Assembly (NCBI GenBank): GCA_014379785.1
Contig: JACMLD010000187.1
Location: forward strand, 1 to 7,151
Source of the DNA: Chitinophagaceae bacterium
GTDB taxonomy: Bacteria > Bacteroidota > Bacteroidia > Chitinophagales > Chitinophagaceae
Length of the DNA: 7,151 bases
Direction: 5' to 3'
The translations under genes were made by a program, and so were the position numbers. Position 1 is the stretch's first letter, and each line of letters begins with the position of its first letter. Below the pieces are notes generated by a model. The model was not told where the DNA came from, searched no databases, and was given only the letters and a program-made list of their open reading frames with translations. Shown here in pieces: positions 1-6,872 of the stretch.

Positions 1-960
1 AATGGAATCTCCGGAATCCGGGTCCATGACGGAGAATCAGGATCTTTGCTTTCGATACCCGAGGGGTATATCTGGCAGGATATCGGCAATTATTATGGTG
101 CAGGTACTTCCTTGGTGAACTGGAACGAAAACCAGTACGATATCAGGTTTGAATCCACTGCATTTGGCAAGTCCGCAAAAATCTCCGGAACTGATCCTCC
201 GCAAACTCACGTGACTTTTACAAATGATATCAAGGCGGCAGCACCCGGCAGCGGTGACAATGCCTTTATCTTCTGTGCTCCTTTTACCACCATGGCTTAC
301 CTCAAAGGAACGATTCCGGCAGGCTCATCATTTAAGATCAGCGGGGCCATGCCGCACGCTTCTTTAAGTCTTGCGCAGGAACTCTACCGGAAGATAAGGG
401 CTGCGGGGATGATGGCCGACAGCAATCTGACAACTACCTCGCAAGTCAGTGGTCCGTTTGAAAAAGGATCAATCGTAGCTGAACACAAATCGCCGGCCTT
501 CGACAGTCTGAACTTTTACTTTCTGAGACGAAGCGTAAATCTTTATGGTGAAGCTTTCGTGAAAACAATTGCAAAAGAGAAAACGGGACAATACTCACTG
601 GACACGGGACTGAACATCATCCGTTATTTCTGGAGTCAGCGTGGCATAGACAAATCGGCGATCAATATTGCAGATGGCAGCGGTTTGTCGCCCCAAAACC
701 GCGTTACAGCTGATGCATTGGTAAAAGTGTTGCAATTTGCGCGGACCAGAAGCTGGTATAACTCCTTTTACACCGCTTTGCCGGTTTACAATGGCATGAA
801 GCTGAAAAGCGGATCCATCGGAGGTTCCCGGGCATTTGCGGGGTATCATACTTCGGTATCCGGCACCACTTATTCGATCGCAATGCTGATAAATAACTAT
901 GATGGAAGTTCAGCTACCGCCGTCAATAAAATGTTTAAACTATTGGATCTGCTGAAGTAA
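1..960 (+). CDS. dacB: D-alanyl-D-alanine carboxypeptidase/endopeptidase, PBP4 (peptidase S13) family, 5'-truncated
   Basis: This is the C-terminal 319 residues of a low-molecular-mass penicillin-binding protein. The reading frame is open from base 1, so the gene starts outside the window. Family members act in the periplasm, removing the terminal D-Ala from peptidoglycan stem peptides or cutting cross-links. Two of the three active-site motifs are visible: SVN (532-540), matching SxN, followed by LYGE, and KSG (805-813), matching KTG, followed by the typical GGSRAFAGYH. A DGSGLS segment typical of the family lies at 673-690. The catalytic SxxK serine should lie upstream of the window. PBP4-type proteins are usually about 400-480 residues, so roughly 100-150 are missing here. 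The TTG at 46 is internal, because family-like sequence continues upstream of it. The stop overlaps the end of the opposing thioesterase gene. The assignment is secure; whether it is mainly a carboxypeptidase or an endopeptidase cannot be told. Confidence 0.93.
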   Translation, partial: NGISGIRVHDGESGSLLSIPEGYIWQDIGNYYGAGTSLVNWNENQYDIRFESTAFGKSAKISGTDPPQTHVTFTNDIKAAAPGSGDNAFIFCAPFTTMAYLKGTIPAGSSFKISGAMPHASLSLAQELYRKIRAAGMMADSNLTTTSQVSGPFEKGSIVAEHKSPAFDSLNFYFLRRSVNLYGEAFVKTIAKEKTGQYSLDTGLNIIRYFWSQRGIDKSAINIADGSGLSPQNRVTADALVKVLQFARTRSWYNSFYTALPVYNGMKLKSGSIGGSRAFAGYHTSVSGTTYSIAMLINNYDGSSATAVNKMFKLLDLLK

Positions 961-1363
961 AAAACGGTTTCAATTTGTCTTTCAATACTTCCGGCATCGC
1001 GGTTTTCTGTTTGGTTTTTGAGTCTATGAAATACAGTACCACTCGTCCGATTGTCAATAATTTTCCCTCTTCATTCATCACTTCATGATGAAATTCTATC
1101 CGGTGATCCAGTGGAAGCTCTTTTAACAAGACATGAACAGTCAGCAGGTCATCGTAGTGAGCGGGTCTTAAGTATTTGCAGTGCAGTTCAACGATCGGCA
1201 TATGCACACCAACCTCTTCCATGGCTTTGTATGTGAATCCCAGTTCGCGGATCGCTTCGGCTCTTGCTACCTCAAAATACTGCGCATAATTGCCGTGATA
1301 CACTACGTCCATCTGATCCGTTTCGGCATACCGCACCCTTACCTTGGTTCTTGATTCAAACAC
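935..1363 (-). CDS. Acyl-CoA thioesterase, YbgC/4-hydroxybenzoyl-CoA thioesterase-like (hotdog fold)
   Basis: A 142-residue single-domain hotdog-fold protein, about the usual length for the family. Members hydrolyse acyl-CoA thioesters in the cytoplasm; the substrate here cannot be read from sequence. The family signature is at residues 11-26 (RYAETDQMDVVYHGNY), with the likely catalytic Asp16, followed by YFEVARAEAIRELG (29-42), the helix that packs in the hotdog fold. The start is a GTG. No ATG or TTG lies between it and the upstream in-frame stop at about 1409-1411, and the next ATG (Met18) would remove the catalytic Asp. No clear Shine-Dalgarno is visible. It lies 34 nt downstream of the doxX-like stop and is probably cotranscribed with it. 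Its last eight codons and stop overlap the end of the dacB-like gene on the other strand. The family call is firm; a YbgC-like role with the Tol-Pal system is not shown, since no tol gene is in the window. Confidence 0.9.
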   Translation of the reverse strand: MFESRTKVRVRYAETDQMDVVYHGNYAQYFEVARAEAIRELGFTYKAMEEVGVHMPIVELHCKYLRPAHYDDLLTVHVLLKELPLDHRIEFHHEVMNEEGKLLTIGRVVLYFIDSKTKQKTAMPEVLKDKLKPFFTSADPIV

Positions 1364-1397
1364 CGGAGCAAGTTTTATGATTTTGTAAATGTTAATT

Positions 1398-1805
1398 TTA
1401 TTTGTTGATCATGCCGTCCACACTCACTTTGCCCGGACCGCAAAGCATCAAAACCAGATAGGATGCAAGAAAGGTCGCCGCGTGTTCGCCCTTTCCAAAA
1501 AGATCTGCATTCTCTCCTTTAAAAAAAGCCACCGACATCGCAATGATAAGAGGAATCAGCGCCAGTCGCGTAAAGAGTCCGAGGATGATAAATATACTGC
1601 AGAAAAATTCTGCAAATACAAGCAGGGTATAGGATGCAGTGCTTCCGATGCCCATAAAATTCATGAACTTTCCGCTGTTTTGTGCAAAGGATACAAGTTT
1701 GTCATATCCATAAGGCAGCATGAACCCTCCGGCAGCCAGCCGCAACACTAGCATTGCAAGATTAAAACCCCATTCAGAGTATCGGATCGACAACAGCCTT
1801 TTCAT
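1398..1805 (-). CDS. DoxX-family integral membrane protein
   Basis: A 135-residue hydrophobic protein with four predicted membrane segments at about residues 14-33, 57-78, 79-96 and 108-124. This is the topology and length of the DoxX/DoxD-like family. The first helix carries RLAAGGFMLPYGYDKL, matching the family pattern of an Arg-Leu, a glycine-rich turn and G..KL. Small charged loops separate helices 1-2 and 3-4. DoxX proteins sit in the cytoplasmic membrane. Some have been linked to quinone-dependent oxidation or redox stress, but most, probably including this one, have no assigned reaction. The ATG start is preceded by a good Bacteroidota promoter and a leader of only about a dozen bases. 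It is the first gene of a two-gene unit with the thioesterase. The family assignment is good; the function is unknown. Confidence 0.88.
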   Translation of the reverse strand: MKRLLSIRYSEWGFNLAMLVLRLAAGGFMLPYGYDKLVSFAQNSGKFMNFMGIGSTASYTLLVFAEFFCSIFIILGLFTRLALIPLIIAMSVAFFKGENADLFGKGEHAATFLASYLVLMLCGPGKVSVDGMINK

Positions 1806-1822
1806 ATGATATTTATTTTCGC

Positions 1823-1855
1823 CAAAATTAGACTATCACGTTCAATCAGAACAAA
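1823..1855 (-). promoter_or_regulatory. Bacteroidota-type promoter for the doxX-thioesterase unit
   Basis: Read on the minus strand, TTTG (1855-1852) is followed after 21 nt by TAATTTTG (1830-1823). This matches the Bacteroidota consensus of a -33 TTG/TTTG element and a -7 TAnnTTTG element, with spacing in the usual 17-23 nt range. The -7 box ends 17 nt before the doxX ATG, so the leader would be very short. Not tested experimentally; the call rests on motif match and position. Confidence 0.65.
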
Positions 1856-1871
1856 ATGTTAATCCTGCTAC

Positions 1872-1880
1872 TTATCCACA
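1872..1880 (+). promoter_or_regulatory. Single perfect DnaA-box 9-mer (TTATCCACA)
   Basis: The 9-mer is identical to the high-affinity E. coli DnaA box and lies in the middle of the divergent intergenic region. No second box was seen nearby, and no dnaA or other origin-linked gene is present, so this is not an origin. It could be a DnaA regulatory or titration site, or chance. Confidence 0.3.
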
Positions 1881-1928
1881 GCTGTTTGGAACGATGTTTG
1901 GTTTAGGTGAAAATAATTAGAAACTTTA

Positions 1929-1936
1929 TAGCGTTG
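1929..1936 (+). promoter_or_regulatory. Candidate -7 element upstream of the TPR-barrel operon
   Basis: TAGCGTTG matches TAnnTTTG at all but one position and ends 23 nt before the ATG at 1960. No good TTG lies 17-23 nt upstream; the nearest clear TTTG (1897-1900) is 28 nt away. The site is plausible because the operon needs a promoter in this interval, but the motif is weak. Confidence 0.3.
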
Positions 1937-1959
1937 TTCAAATCCAACCAGATTTACAA

Positions 1960-4900
1960 ATGAAGAAACTCCTAAGTTCGTTCGCGCTCTCCACGCTGGT
2001 TCTTTTTGCTGCAGCACAGCAAACAAAATTCATCGACGACCCACAGGCAACACTAAAACAGGCAAGAGAATATTTTCAGAAGGAAAACTACAGCCTTGCC
2101 TATCCGCTGTTCAAAGAACTGAGTCTTCAGCTGCGGGAGACAGATCGCAGCAACCAGGCTTTCAACTATCAGGATATCCGCTATTACACCACTGTATGTG
2201 CACTGAAGCAAAATGAACCTGCTGCGCTTGATGCTGCCCGTGAGTTTATTGATATGGAAGACAACGAGGCGAAGGTGCAGCTGATGAGTTTTCATCTTGG
2301 AGAATATTATTTCCGTCAGAAAGATTTTTACCAGGCGATCAGCAGCTATTCAAATATCAATATCGAAAATCTCAGCAACCGTGAAATTGCGGACATGAAA
2401 TTTCACCAGGGCTATTCCTATTTTAACCTCCAGAGATTTGATGAAGCCAAAACGGCGCTGAATGATATCAGGAGCAATCCAAAAGATCCCAACTACGTAG
2501 ACGCCAATTATTATTATGGTGTACTTGTTTTCAACGAAAGGAAATACAAAGAGGCGCTGACCTCTTTTGAAGTGGCTGAAAAAGCAGCTCAATATGAGAA
2601 AGTAGTTCCCTTTTACATCGCCACCATACATTATAATACCGGACAAAAAGAAAAGGCCCTTCAGTATGCCGAGTCTAAACTGAAATCCGGTGGTCAGGCT
2701 TACGATATGCAGATGCGCCAGCTGGTGGGACATGCCTACTATGAAAAGCAGGAGTATACAAAGGCATTGCCATATCTCGAAGGCTATGTAAACAAAGCCG
2801 AAAAACTTCGACGCGAGGATATATACGAATTGTCTTATACCTATTATCAGGCAAAAAATTACAACAAAGCGATCGAAGGATTCAAAAAGCTGGGAGGCAA
2901 AGAAGATTCACTTGCGCAGAATGCGATGTATCTTCTGGCGGACTCATACCTGAAAACAAACCAGAAGGCAAATGCACGCAATGCATTTCTTTTCTGCGCG
3001 GCCAATATCAGCAACCCCATGCAGCGCGAGGTGTCTAAATACAATTATGCAAAGCTTTCATATGAACTCGGATACCAGGATGTTGCTCTTACAGAGCTGA
3101 GAAAATTTCTGGAAGAATATCCCAACTCAGAATACAATAAAGAGGCGAAAGAACTGCTGGTGGGCGTTCTCGCCATCAGTAATAATTACCGGGATGCCCT
3201 GACTCTGGTTGAGAGCCTCAGCAATCCATCTGAGATTGTGAAGAGAGAATACGCAAAGATATTATATGGCCGCGCCACGGAACTGGTAAACGATGGTTTG
3301 CTGATAGGTGCAAATGATTTGCTGGATAAGGCCCTCAAGGAACCATACAACCAGGCAGTGTTGCCTTACGTCAACTTCTGGAAAGGTGAAATTTCCTATC
3401 GCCTGAATCGCATAGATGACGCCATCCGTTTTTACTTCGAATACCTCAAATCCGGTGCGGTAAACGGCGAAGTAAATCCGCTCAACGCTAAATACAATCT
3501 CGGTTATAGCTTTCTCAAAAGAGAAAATTACAAACAGGCTGTCAACTTTTTCGAGCAGATAGTCACGACCCCGAAGATCAATTCTTCTCAGATTGAGCAG
3601 GACGCATATATCCGCAGCGCGGACTGTTATTATATGAACAGGGAGTTTACAAAGGCCCTGGCGATGTATGACAAGGTGTTGAGTTTCTCATGGGCTTCGA
3701 GCGACTATGCACTCTTTCAAAAAGCAATGGTGGCCGGCGTAAAAAGCGGTAGTGAGAAAGTGAAACTGCTCCAGAACATTCAGAGAGTGTATCCTACATC
3801 CAGCCTGGTACCTGATGCCAATCTCGAAATTGCAAACAGCTACCTTTCTGACGAAAAGTACCGCGAAGCTATTCCGTTCCTGAAAAATGTAGTGAATGGT
3901 GTGCAGAATGAATCGCTCAAACCAAGGGCCCTTCTGAAACTCGGCATTGCAAACTATAATCTCAACAACAACAAGGAAGCGCTGACACAATACAATGCCC
4001 TCCTGAAACAGTATCCAAGTTCACCGGAAGCAGAAGAAGCGCTGGACAATGCAAAGACAATTTATGTAGAGGAAGGTCGCACCAGTGAATATGTTTCTTT
4101 CGCGCGTGGCCTGGGAAGGGATATCTCTACCAACCAGGAAGATTCGCTGGCATACGCAGAAGCAGAGGTGCAGTTTAACAACGGCAATTTCAACGGAGCA
4201 CTGAGCCGCTTTGAAAATTACCTGTCAAAATTTCCCGACGGAAAATATTCCCTGGAATCCTATTACTACAGCAGCGAGATATATTTTAATAGAAAGGATT
4301 GGGCAAAAGCAGCAGCAGGATATGAAAAGGTATCGGATCGTGTGCCGAATAAATTTGGGGAGAAATCATTGGTACAGGCAGCAAGGCTGAACTTTTTTGA
4401 TCTGAAGGATTACAACAAAGCAGAAACTTATTTTACCAAACTCAAAGAGTTTGCCAGCAACCAGGAAAACAAGCTGGAGGCCATGAGGGGGCTGCTTCGT
4501 AGCCAGTATCAGTTGCAGAAATGGTCAGAAGCGGCTGAAAATTCAAAAGATCTGCTCAATCAGAAAGGCAGCAATGCAGATGACAAGGTACTTGCGAACA
4601 TGGCCCTTGCCAGGTCGGCACAGTCAACGAATAATTGCGATGGCGCCATAGCTTATTATCGGTCCGTCGTCACGCTCAACAAGGCCGGCTATGCCGCCGA
4701 AGCGCGTTATGAGATCGCCAACTGTCAGCTCCAGCAGAATAAACTGAAAGATGCAGAGAAGTCTGCTTTTGAAGTCATCAATAAATCCGGTTCTTACGGC
4801 GACTGGGTGACAAAGGCTTATCTGCTGCTCGGAGATGTATATTTCAAACAAAAGGATTTCTTCAATGCAAAAGCTACATTCCAGAGTGTGGCCGACAATG

Positions 4901-4989
4901 CCACCCTGCCTCAGTTCAAAGACGAAGCCCTCAGAAAACTGAAGGAAGTAACGGAAGAAGAAAGAAAGGAAAACCGGGTGGACAATTAA
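1960..4989 (+). CDS. Exported TPR-repeat protein, probable periplasmic scaffold
   Basis: A 1009-residue protein with an N-terminal signal peptide: Lys2-Lys3, a hydrophobic stretch at 4-19, and likely cleavage after AAA19. There is no lipobox cysteine and no other membrane segment. From about residue 29 to 990 the chain is a near-continuous series of roughly 25 TPR-like helical hairpins of about 30-38 residues. Recurring patterns are Y..G..Y/F....Y..A and a closing Y/F-P-x-S, for example near KQAREYFQKENYSLAYPLF (about 33-51) and LLGDVYFKQKDFFNAKATF close to the end. The C-terminus is a short charged tail. There is no enzymatic domain, so a protein-binding or assembly role is the natural reading. 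Parts resemble the YbgF/BamD-like TPR style, but the length is far greater and it is not a BamD. The ATG start is set by the signal peptide. Only 27 nt separate it from the barrel gene downstream, so the two are very likely an operon. The partner and process are unknown. Confidence 0.88.
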   Translation: MKKLLSSFALSTLVLFAAAQQTKFIDDPQATLKQAREYFQKENYSLAYPLFKELSLQLRETDRSNQAFNYQDIRYYTTVCALKQNEPAALDAAREFIDMEDNEAKVQLMSFHLGEYYFRQKDFYQAISSYSNINIENLSNREIADMKFHQGYSYFNLQRFDEAKTALNDIRSNPKDPNYVDANYYYGVLVFNERKYKEALTSFEVAEKAAQYEKVVPFYIATIHYNTGQKEKALQYAESKLKSGGQAYDMQMRQLVGHAYYEKQEYTKALPYLEGYVNKAEKLRREDIYELSYTYYQAKNYNKAIEGFKKLGGKEDSLAQNAMYLLADSYLKTNQKANARNAFLFCAANISNPMQREVSKYNYAKLSYELGYQDVALTELRKFLEEYPNSEYNKEAKELLVGVLAISNNYRDALTLVESLSNPSEIVKREYAKILYGRATELVNDGLLIGANDLLDKALKEPYNQAVLPYVNFWKGEISYRLNRIDDAIRFYFEYLKSGAVNGEVNPLNAKYNLGYSFLKRENYKQAVNFFEQIVTTPKINSSQIEQDAYIRSADCYYMNREFTKALAMYDKVLSFSWASSDYALFQKAMVAGVKSGSEKVKLLQNIQRVYPTSSLVPDANLEIANSYLSDEKYREAIPFLKNVVNGVQNESLKPRALLKLGIANYNLNNNKEALTQYNALLKQYPSSPEAEEALDNAKTIYVEEGRTSEYVSFARGLGRDISTNQEDSLAYAEAEVQFNNGNFNGALSRFENYLSKFPDGKYSLESYYYSSEIYFNRKDWAKAAAGYEKVSDRVPNKFGEKSLVQAARLNFFDLKDYNKAETYFTKLKEFASNQENKLEAMRGLLRSQYQLQKWSEAAENSKDLLNQKGSNADDKVLANMALARSAQSTNNCDGAIAYYRSVVTLNKAGYAAEARYEIANCQLQQNKLKDAEKSAFEVINKSGSYGDWVTKAYLLLGDVYFKQKDFFNAKATFQSVADNATLPQFKDEALRKLKEVTEEERKENRVDN

Positions 4990-5016
4990 ATCATTATCAT
5001 CAAAAAGATTCTCAAG

Positions 5017-6669
5017 ATGTACATAAATCAGCCGATCAAATTTTCTTTGCTTGCTGCCGGCTTCATTGCATGTTCACTTTTTTCACAGGCGCAGGATACT
5101 ACGAAGAAAAAAACGATTGATATTACTTCTACTTTCAAGCCCGTACTCCGGGAAGCGGTAAAGCTGACATTCAATGCAGCGCCGCCTGCTATTGATACTT
5201 CGAAACCGCGACTCAATTATACTATTCCGCAACAGAATCTGCTGCTCGGATATCAGCCAATGGGACTGAACCCAGTTGCGCTTCAGATTGACTCTCTTTC
5301 GTCGTGGCAGTCGAGCAACTATATAAAAGTCGGCGTGGGCAACGTGCATATTCCATTTATCCAGGCGGGTTTCAGTTTTGGTGATGGAAAGAATTCTTTT
5401 TTCAACATTTTTGCCCACCAGTATAATTCAAAGGGTAAGCTTCCTTTTCAGAAAAACAACTCCACAGGTGTTACGGCAGCGGGTACCATGAAAACTGCGG
5501 CCAACCTCGAATGGAATGGTAACCTGGGCTTTAAGGCGGACGATTATTTCTTTTATGGGTATCGTCCAACAACGCTTGCTTTTTCAAAAGAAGATCTCCG
5601 CCAGCGCTGGCAGGTTTTCAGCGGGCGGCTGAGTCTTCGCAATATGAGTCCGACTGAGTTTGGACTGACCTACAATCCCAATATCAAAGTCTCTGTAGTA
5701 GGAAACCAGAATGATGGCAGAAAGGCTACGGAGGCAAATACCGTTGTGAATCTGCCACTCACAAAAACCGTGGGCAAGGTTTTCGGAGTCAACCTCGGAC
5801 TCACAGCAGATCTTACCAACTATCGTCCGACCGGAAAATCTACTATTCAGAATAATTTGTTTTACGTGTCTCCATCTGTGCAATTCAAAACCCCCAATTT
5901 TTACATCACGGCCGGGGCTATTCCTTCCTGGGACAACGGCAACTTCAAGCTGCTGCCAAATATCATGGCGGACGTGACCACCAATAACCAGGCATTTACC
6001 ATTCAGGCGGGATGGATTGGATATTATAATAAGGGGTCTTACGAGCGATTTGCGTCTATCAATCCCTGGATTGCACAACCTGAACAATTACTCAACACCA
6101 GGGTAGAAGAGAAGTATGCCGGCTTTAAAGGATCGGTGCTTAACCATATTACATACAGCGCCAAAGTCGGTTTCGTACAGTATAGAAACATGCCATTGTT
6201 TGTCAATGACAGTATTGATGGTAAGACTTTCTATACCGAATACAGCAGTTCTATCGACGCGCTGCAGATGCATGGAGAAGTGGCATACGTGAAAGGCGAA
6301 GATTTTAACCTGTCTGCCGGCGTGACAATAAACAATTTTTCCAAGATTCGCGACCATCAGAGAGCCTGGGGGCTGCTGCCATTTGAGCTTAACAGCTCAC
6401 TCCGCTGGCAGATACTAAAGGATTTTTACCTGAAGTCCGACCTGTATTTCTGGGATGGAGCGGCTTATCGTCGTGACGGCGATGGGTTTAAAGGCGAGAC
6501 AGGCTTTGATTTCAGCGCAGGCCTGGAGTTCAAAATTACCCGTCAGTTCAATCTCTGGCTGCAAATGAACAATATCTTCAACAACAAATACGAACGCTGG
6601 AACCAGTATGAGGTTTACGGCTTTAATATTCTCGGCGGCGTGGTGTTTAATTTTAATCAGAAAAAGTAA
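5017..6669 (+). CDS. Plugless TonB-dependent-receptor-like outer-membrane beta-barrel protein
   Basis: A 550-residue exported protein. The signal peptide spans about residues 1-25 (hydrophobic 8-23, likely cleavage SQA25|QD). A short periplasmic N-terminal region at 33-75 has TIDITSTFKPVLREA and a Pro/Asp-rich NAAPPAIDTSKPRLNY segment. From about residue 98 onward the chain shows alternating polar/hydrophobic strands rich in Tyr, Phe, Gly and Asn, typical of an outer-membrane barrel. The end, NNIFNNKYERWNQY through GGVVFNF (518-546), matches the closing strands of TonB-dependent receptors. At 550 residues, with no plug domain and no carboxypeptidase-like N-terminal domain, it is much shorter than a usual TonB receptor of 700-1100 residues. 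It may therefore be an open or scaffold-type barrel rather than an energised importer. It follows the TPR gene by 27 nt; a periplasmic TPR and outer-membrane barrel complex is inferred, not shown. Substrate unknown. Confidence 0.82.
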   Translation: MYINQPIKFSLLAAGFIACSLFSQAQDTTKKKTIDITSTFKPVLREAVKLTFNAAPPAIDTSKPRLNYTIPQQNLLLGYQPMGLNPVALQIDSLSSWQSSNYIKVGVGNVHIPFIQAGFSFGDGKNSFFNIFAHQYNSKGKLPFQKNNSTGVTAAGTMKTAANLEWNGNLGFKADDYFFYGYRPTTLAFSKEDLRQRWQVFSGRLSLRNMSPTEFGLTYNPNIKVSVVGNQNDGRKATEANTVVNLPLTKTVGKVFGVNLGLTADLTNYRPTGKSTIQNNLFYVSPSVQFKTPNFYITAGAIPSWDNGNFKLLPNIMADVTTNNQAFTIQAGWIGYYNKGSYERFASINPWIAQPEQLLNTRVEEKYAGFKGSVLNHITYSAKVGFVQYRNMPLFVNDSIDGKTFYTEYSSSIDALQMHGEVAYVKGEDFNLSAGVTINNFSKIRDHQRAWGLLPFELNSSLRWQILKDFYLKSDLYFWDGAAYRRDGDGFKGETGFDFSAGLEFKITRQFNLWLQMNNIFNNKYERWNQYEVYGFNILGGVVFNFNQKK

Positions 6670-6674
6670 GAAAA

Positions 6675-6867
6675 AATGTGGGGAATGTGATGAATGTGTG
6701 AGAATGTGGGAGAATGTCATGGGCATCTCAAATGCTTCTATTAATTTTGGCTGATGATCCCGGCAGTCTCAACAATTCATTTGCCTTACCATAACAATTA
6801 TGTGTTTGCTGATTGGGGCATTCACATTCTCCCACATTCATCTAATTCTCTCACATTCTCCCTCATT
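6675..6867. repeat. Long inverted repeat with 9-10-bp-phased AATGT units in both arms
   Basis: The left arm (6675-6717) has five AATGT units starting at 6675, 6684, 6693, 6703 and 6713. The right arm (6824-6867) has five complementary units starting at 6824, 6834, 6843, 6853 and 6863; three are exact ACATT and two are degenerate (TAATT, TCATT). Bases 6702-6717 are a perfect 16-bp inverted match to 6824-6839. In a shifted register, 6689-6708 match 6823-6842 at 19 of 20 positions. The arms enclose a 106-bp core (6718-6823) with no coding content. The element fills nearly the whole gap between the barrel stop and the next start. No T-run follows the right arm, so it is not a classical intrinsic terminator. 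It could be a MITE- or REP-like element, a protein-binding array or an RNA hairpin. Confidence 0.85.
6742..6749 (+). promoter_or_regulatory. Candidate -7 element inside the repeat core, upstream of the HU-like gene
   Basis: TAATTTTG is an exact TAnnTTTG match and, with the following GC, is the same 10-mer as in the doxX promoter. No TTG is seen 17-23 nt upstream, so the promoter call is tentative. If used, the transcript would have a leader of about 120 nt carrying the whole right arm of the inverted repeat. Confidence 0.3.
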
Positions 6868-6872
6868 CTCTA

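Noticed and set aside
1389..1751. 120-codon plus-strand open frame opposite the doxX-like gene
   Set aside because: It is antisense to a convincing membrane-protein gene, has a Lys/Arg/His-rich composition with no recognisable domain, and has no promoter of its own.
1872..1880. Chromosomal replication origin
   Set aside because: There is only one DnaA box, no AT-rich unwinding region with further boxes, and no dnaA, dnaN or similar gene nearby.
5017..5073. Possible lipoprotein lipobox (FIAC, Cys19) in the barrel protein
   Set aside because: Phe at -3 is a poor lipobox match, and a standard signal peptidase I site (SQA|QD) follows. A barrel also has no need of a lipid anchor.
5584..6087. 167-codon minus-strand open frame inside the barrel gene
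   Set aside because: It lies wholly within a well-supported coding region on the other strand and its translation shows no family features.
6675..6867. CRISPR array
   Set aside because: The units are only about 5-10 bp, lack unique spacers of 25-40 bp, and are inverted between arms. No cas gene is present.
6670..6872. Intrinsic terminator for the TPR-barrel operon
   Set aside because: The inverted repeat has a 106-nt loop and no T-run after the right arm, so it does not fit a rho-independent terminator, although it may still affect transcription.
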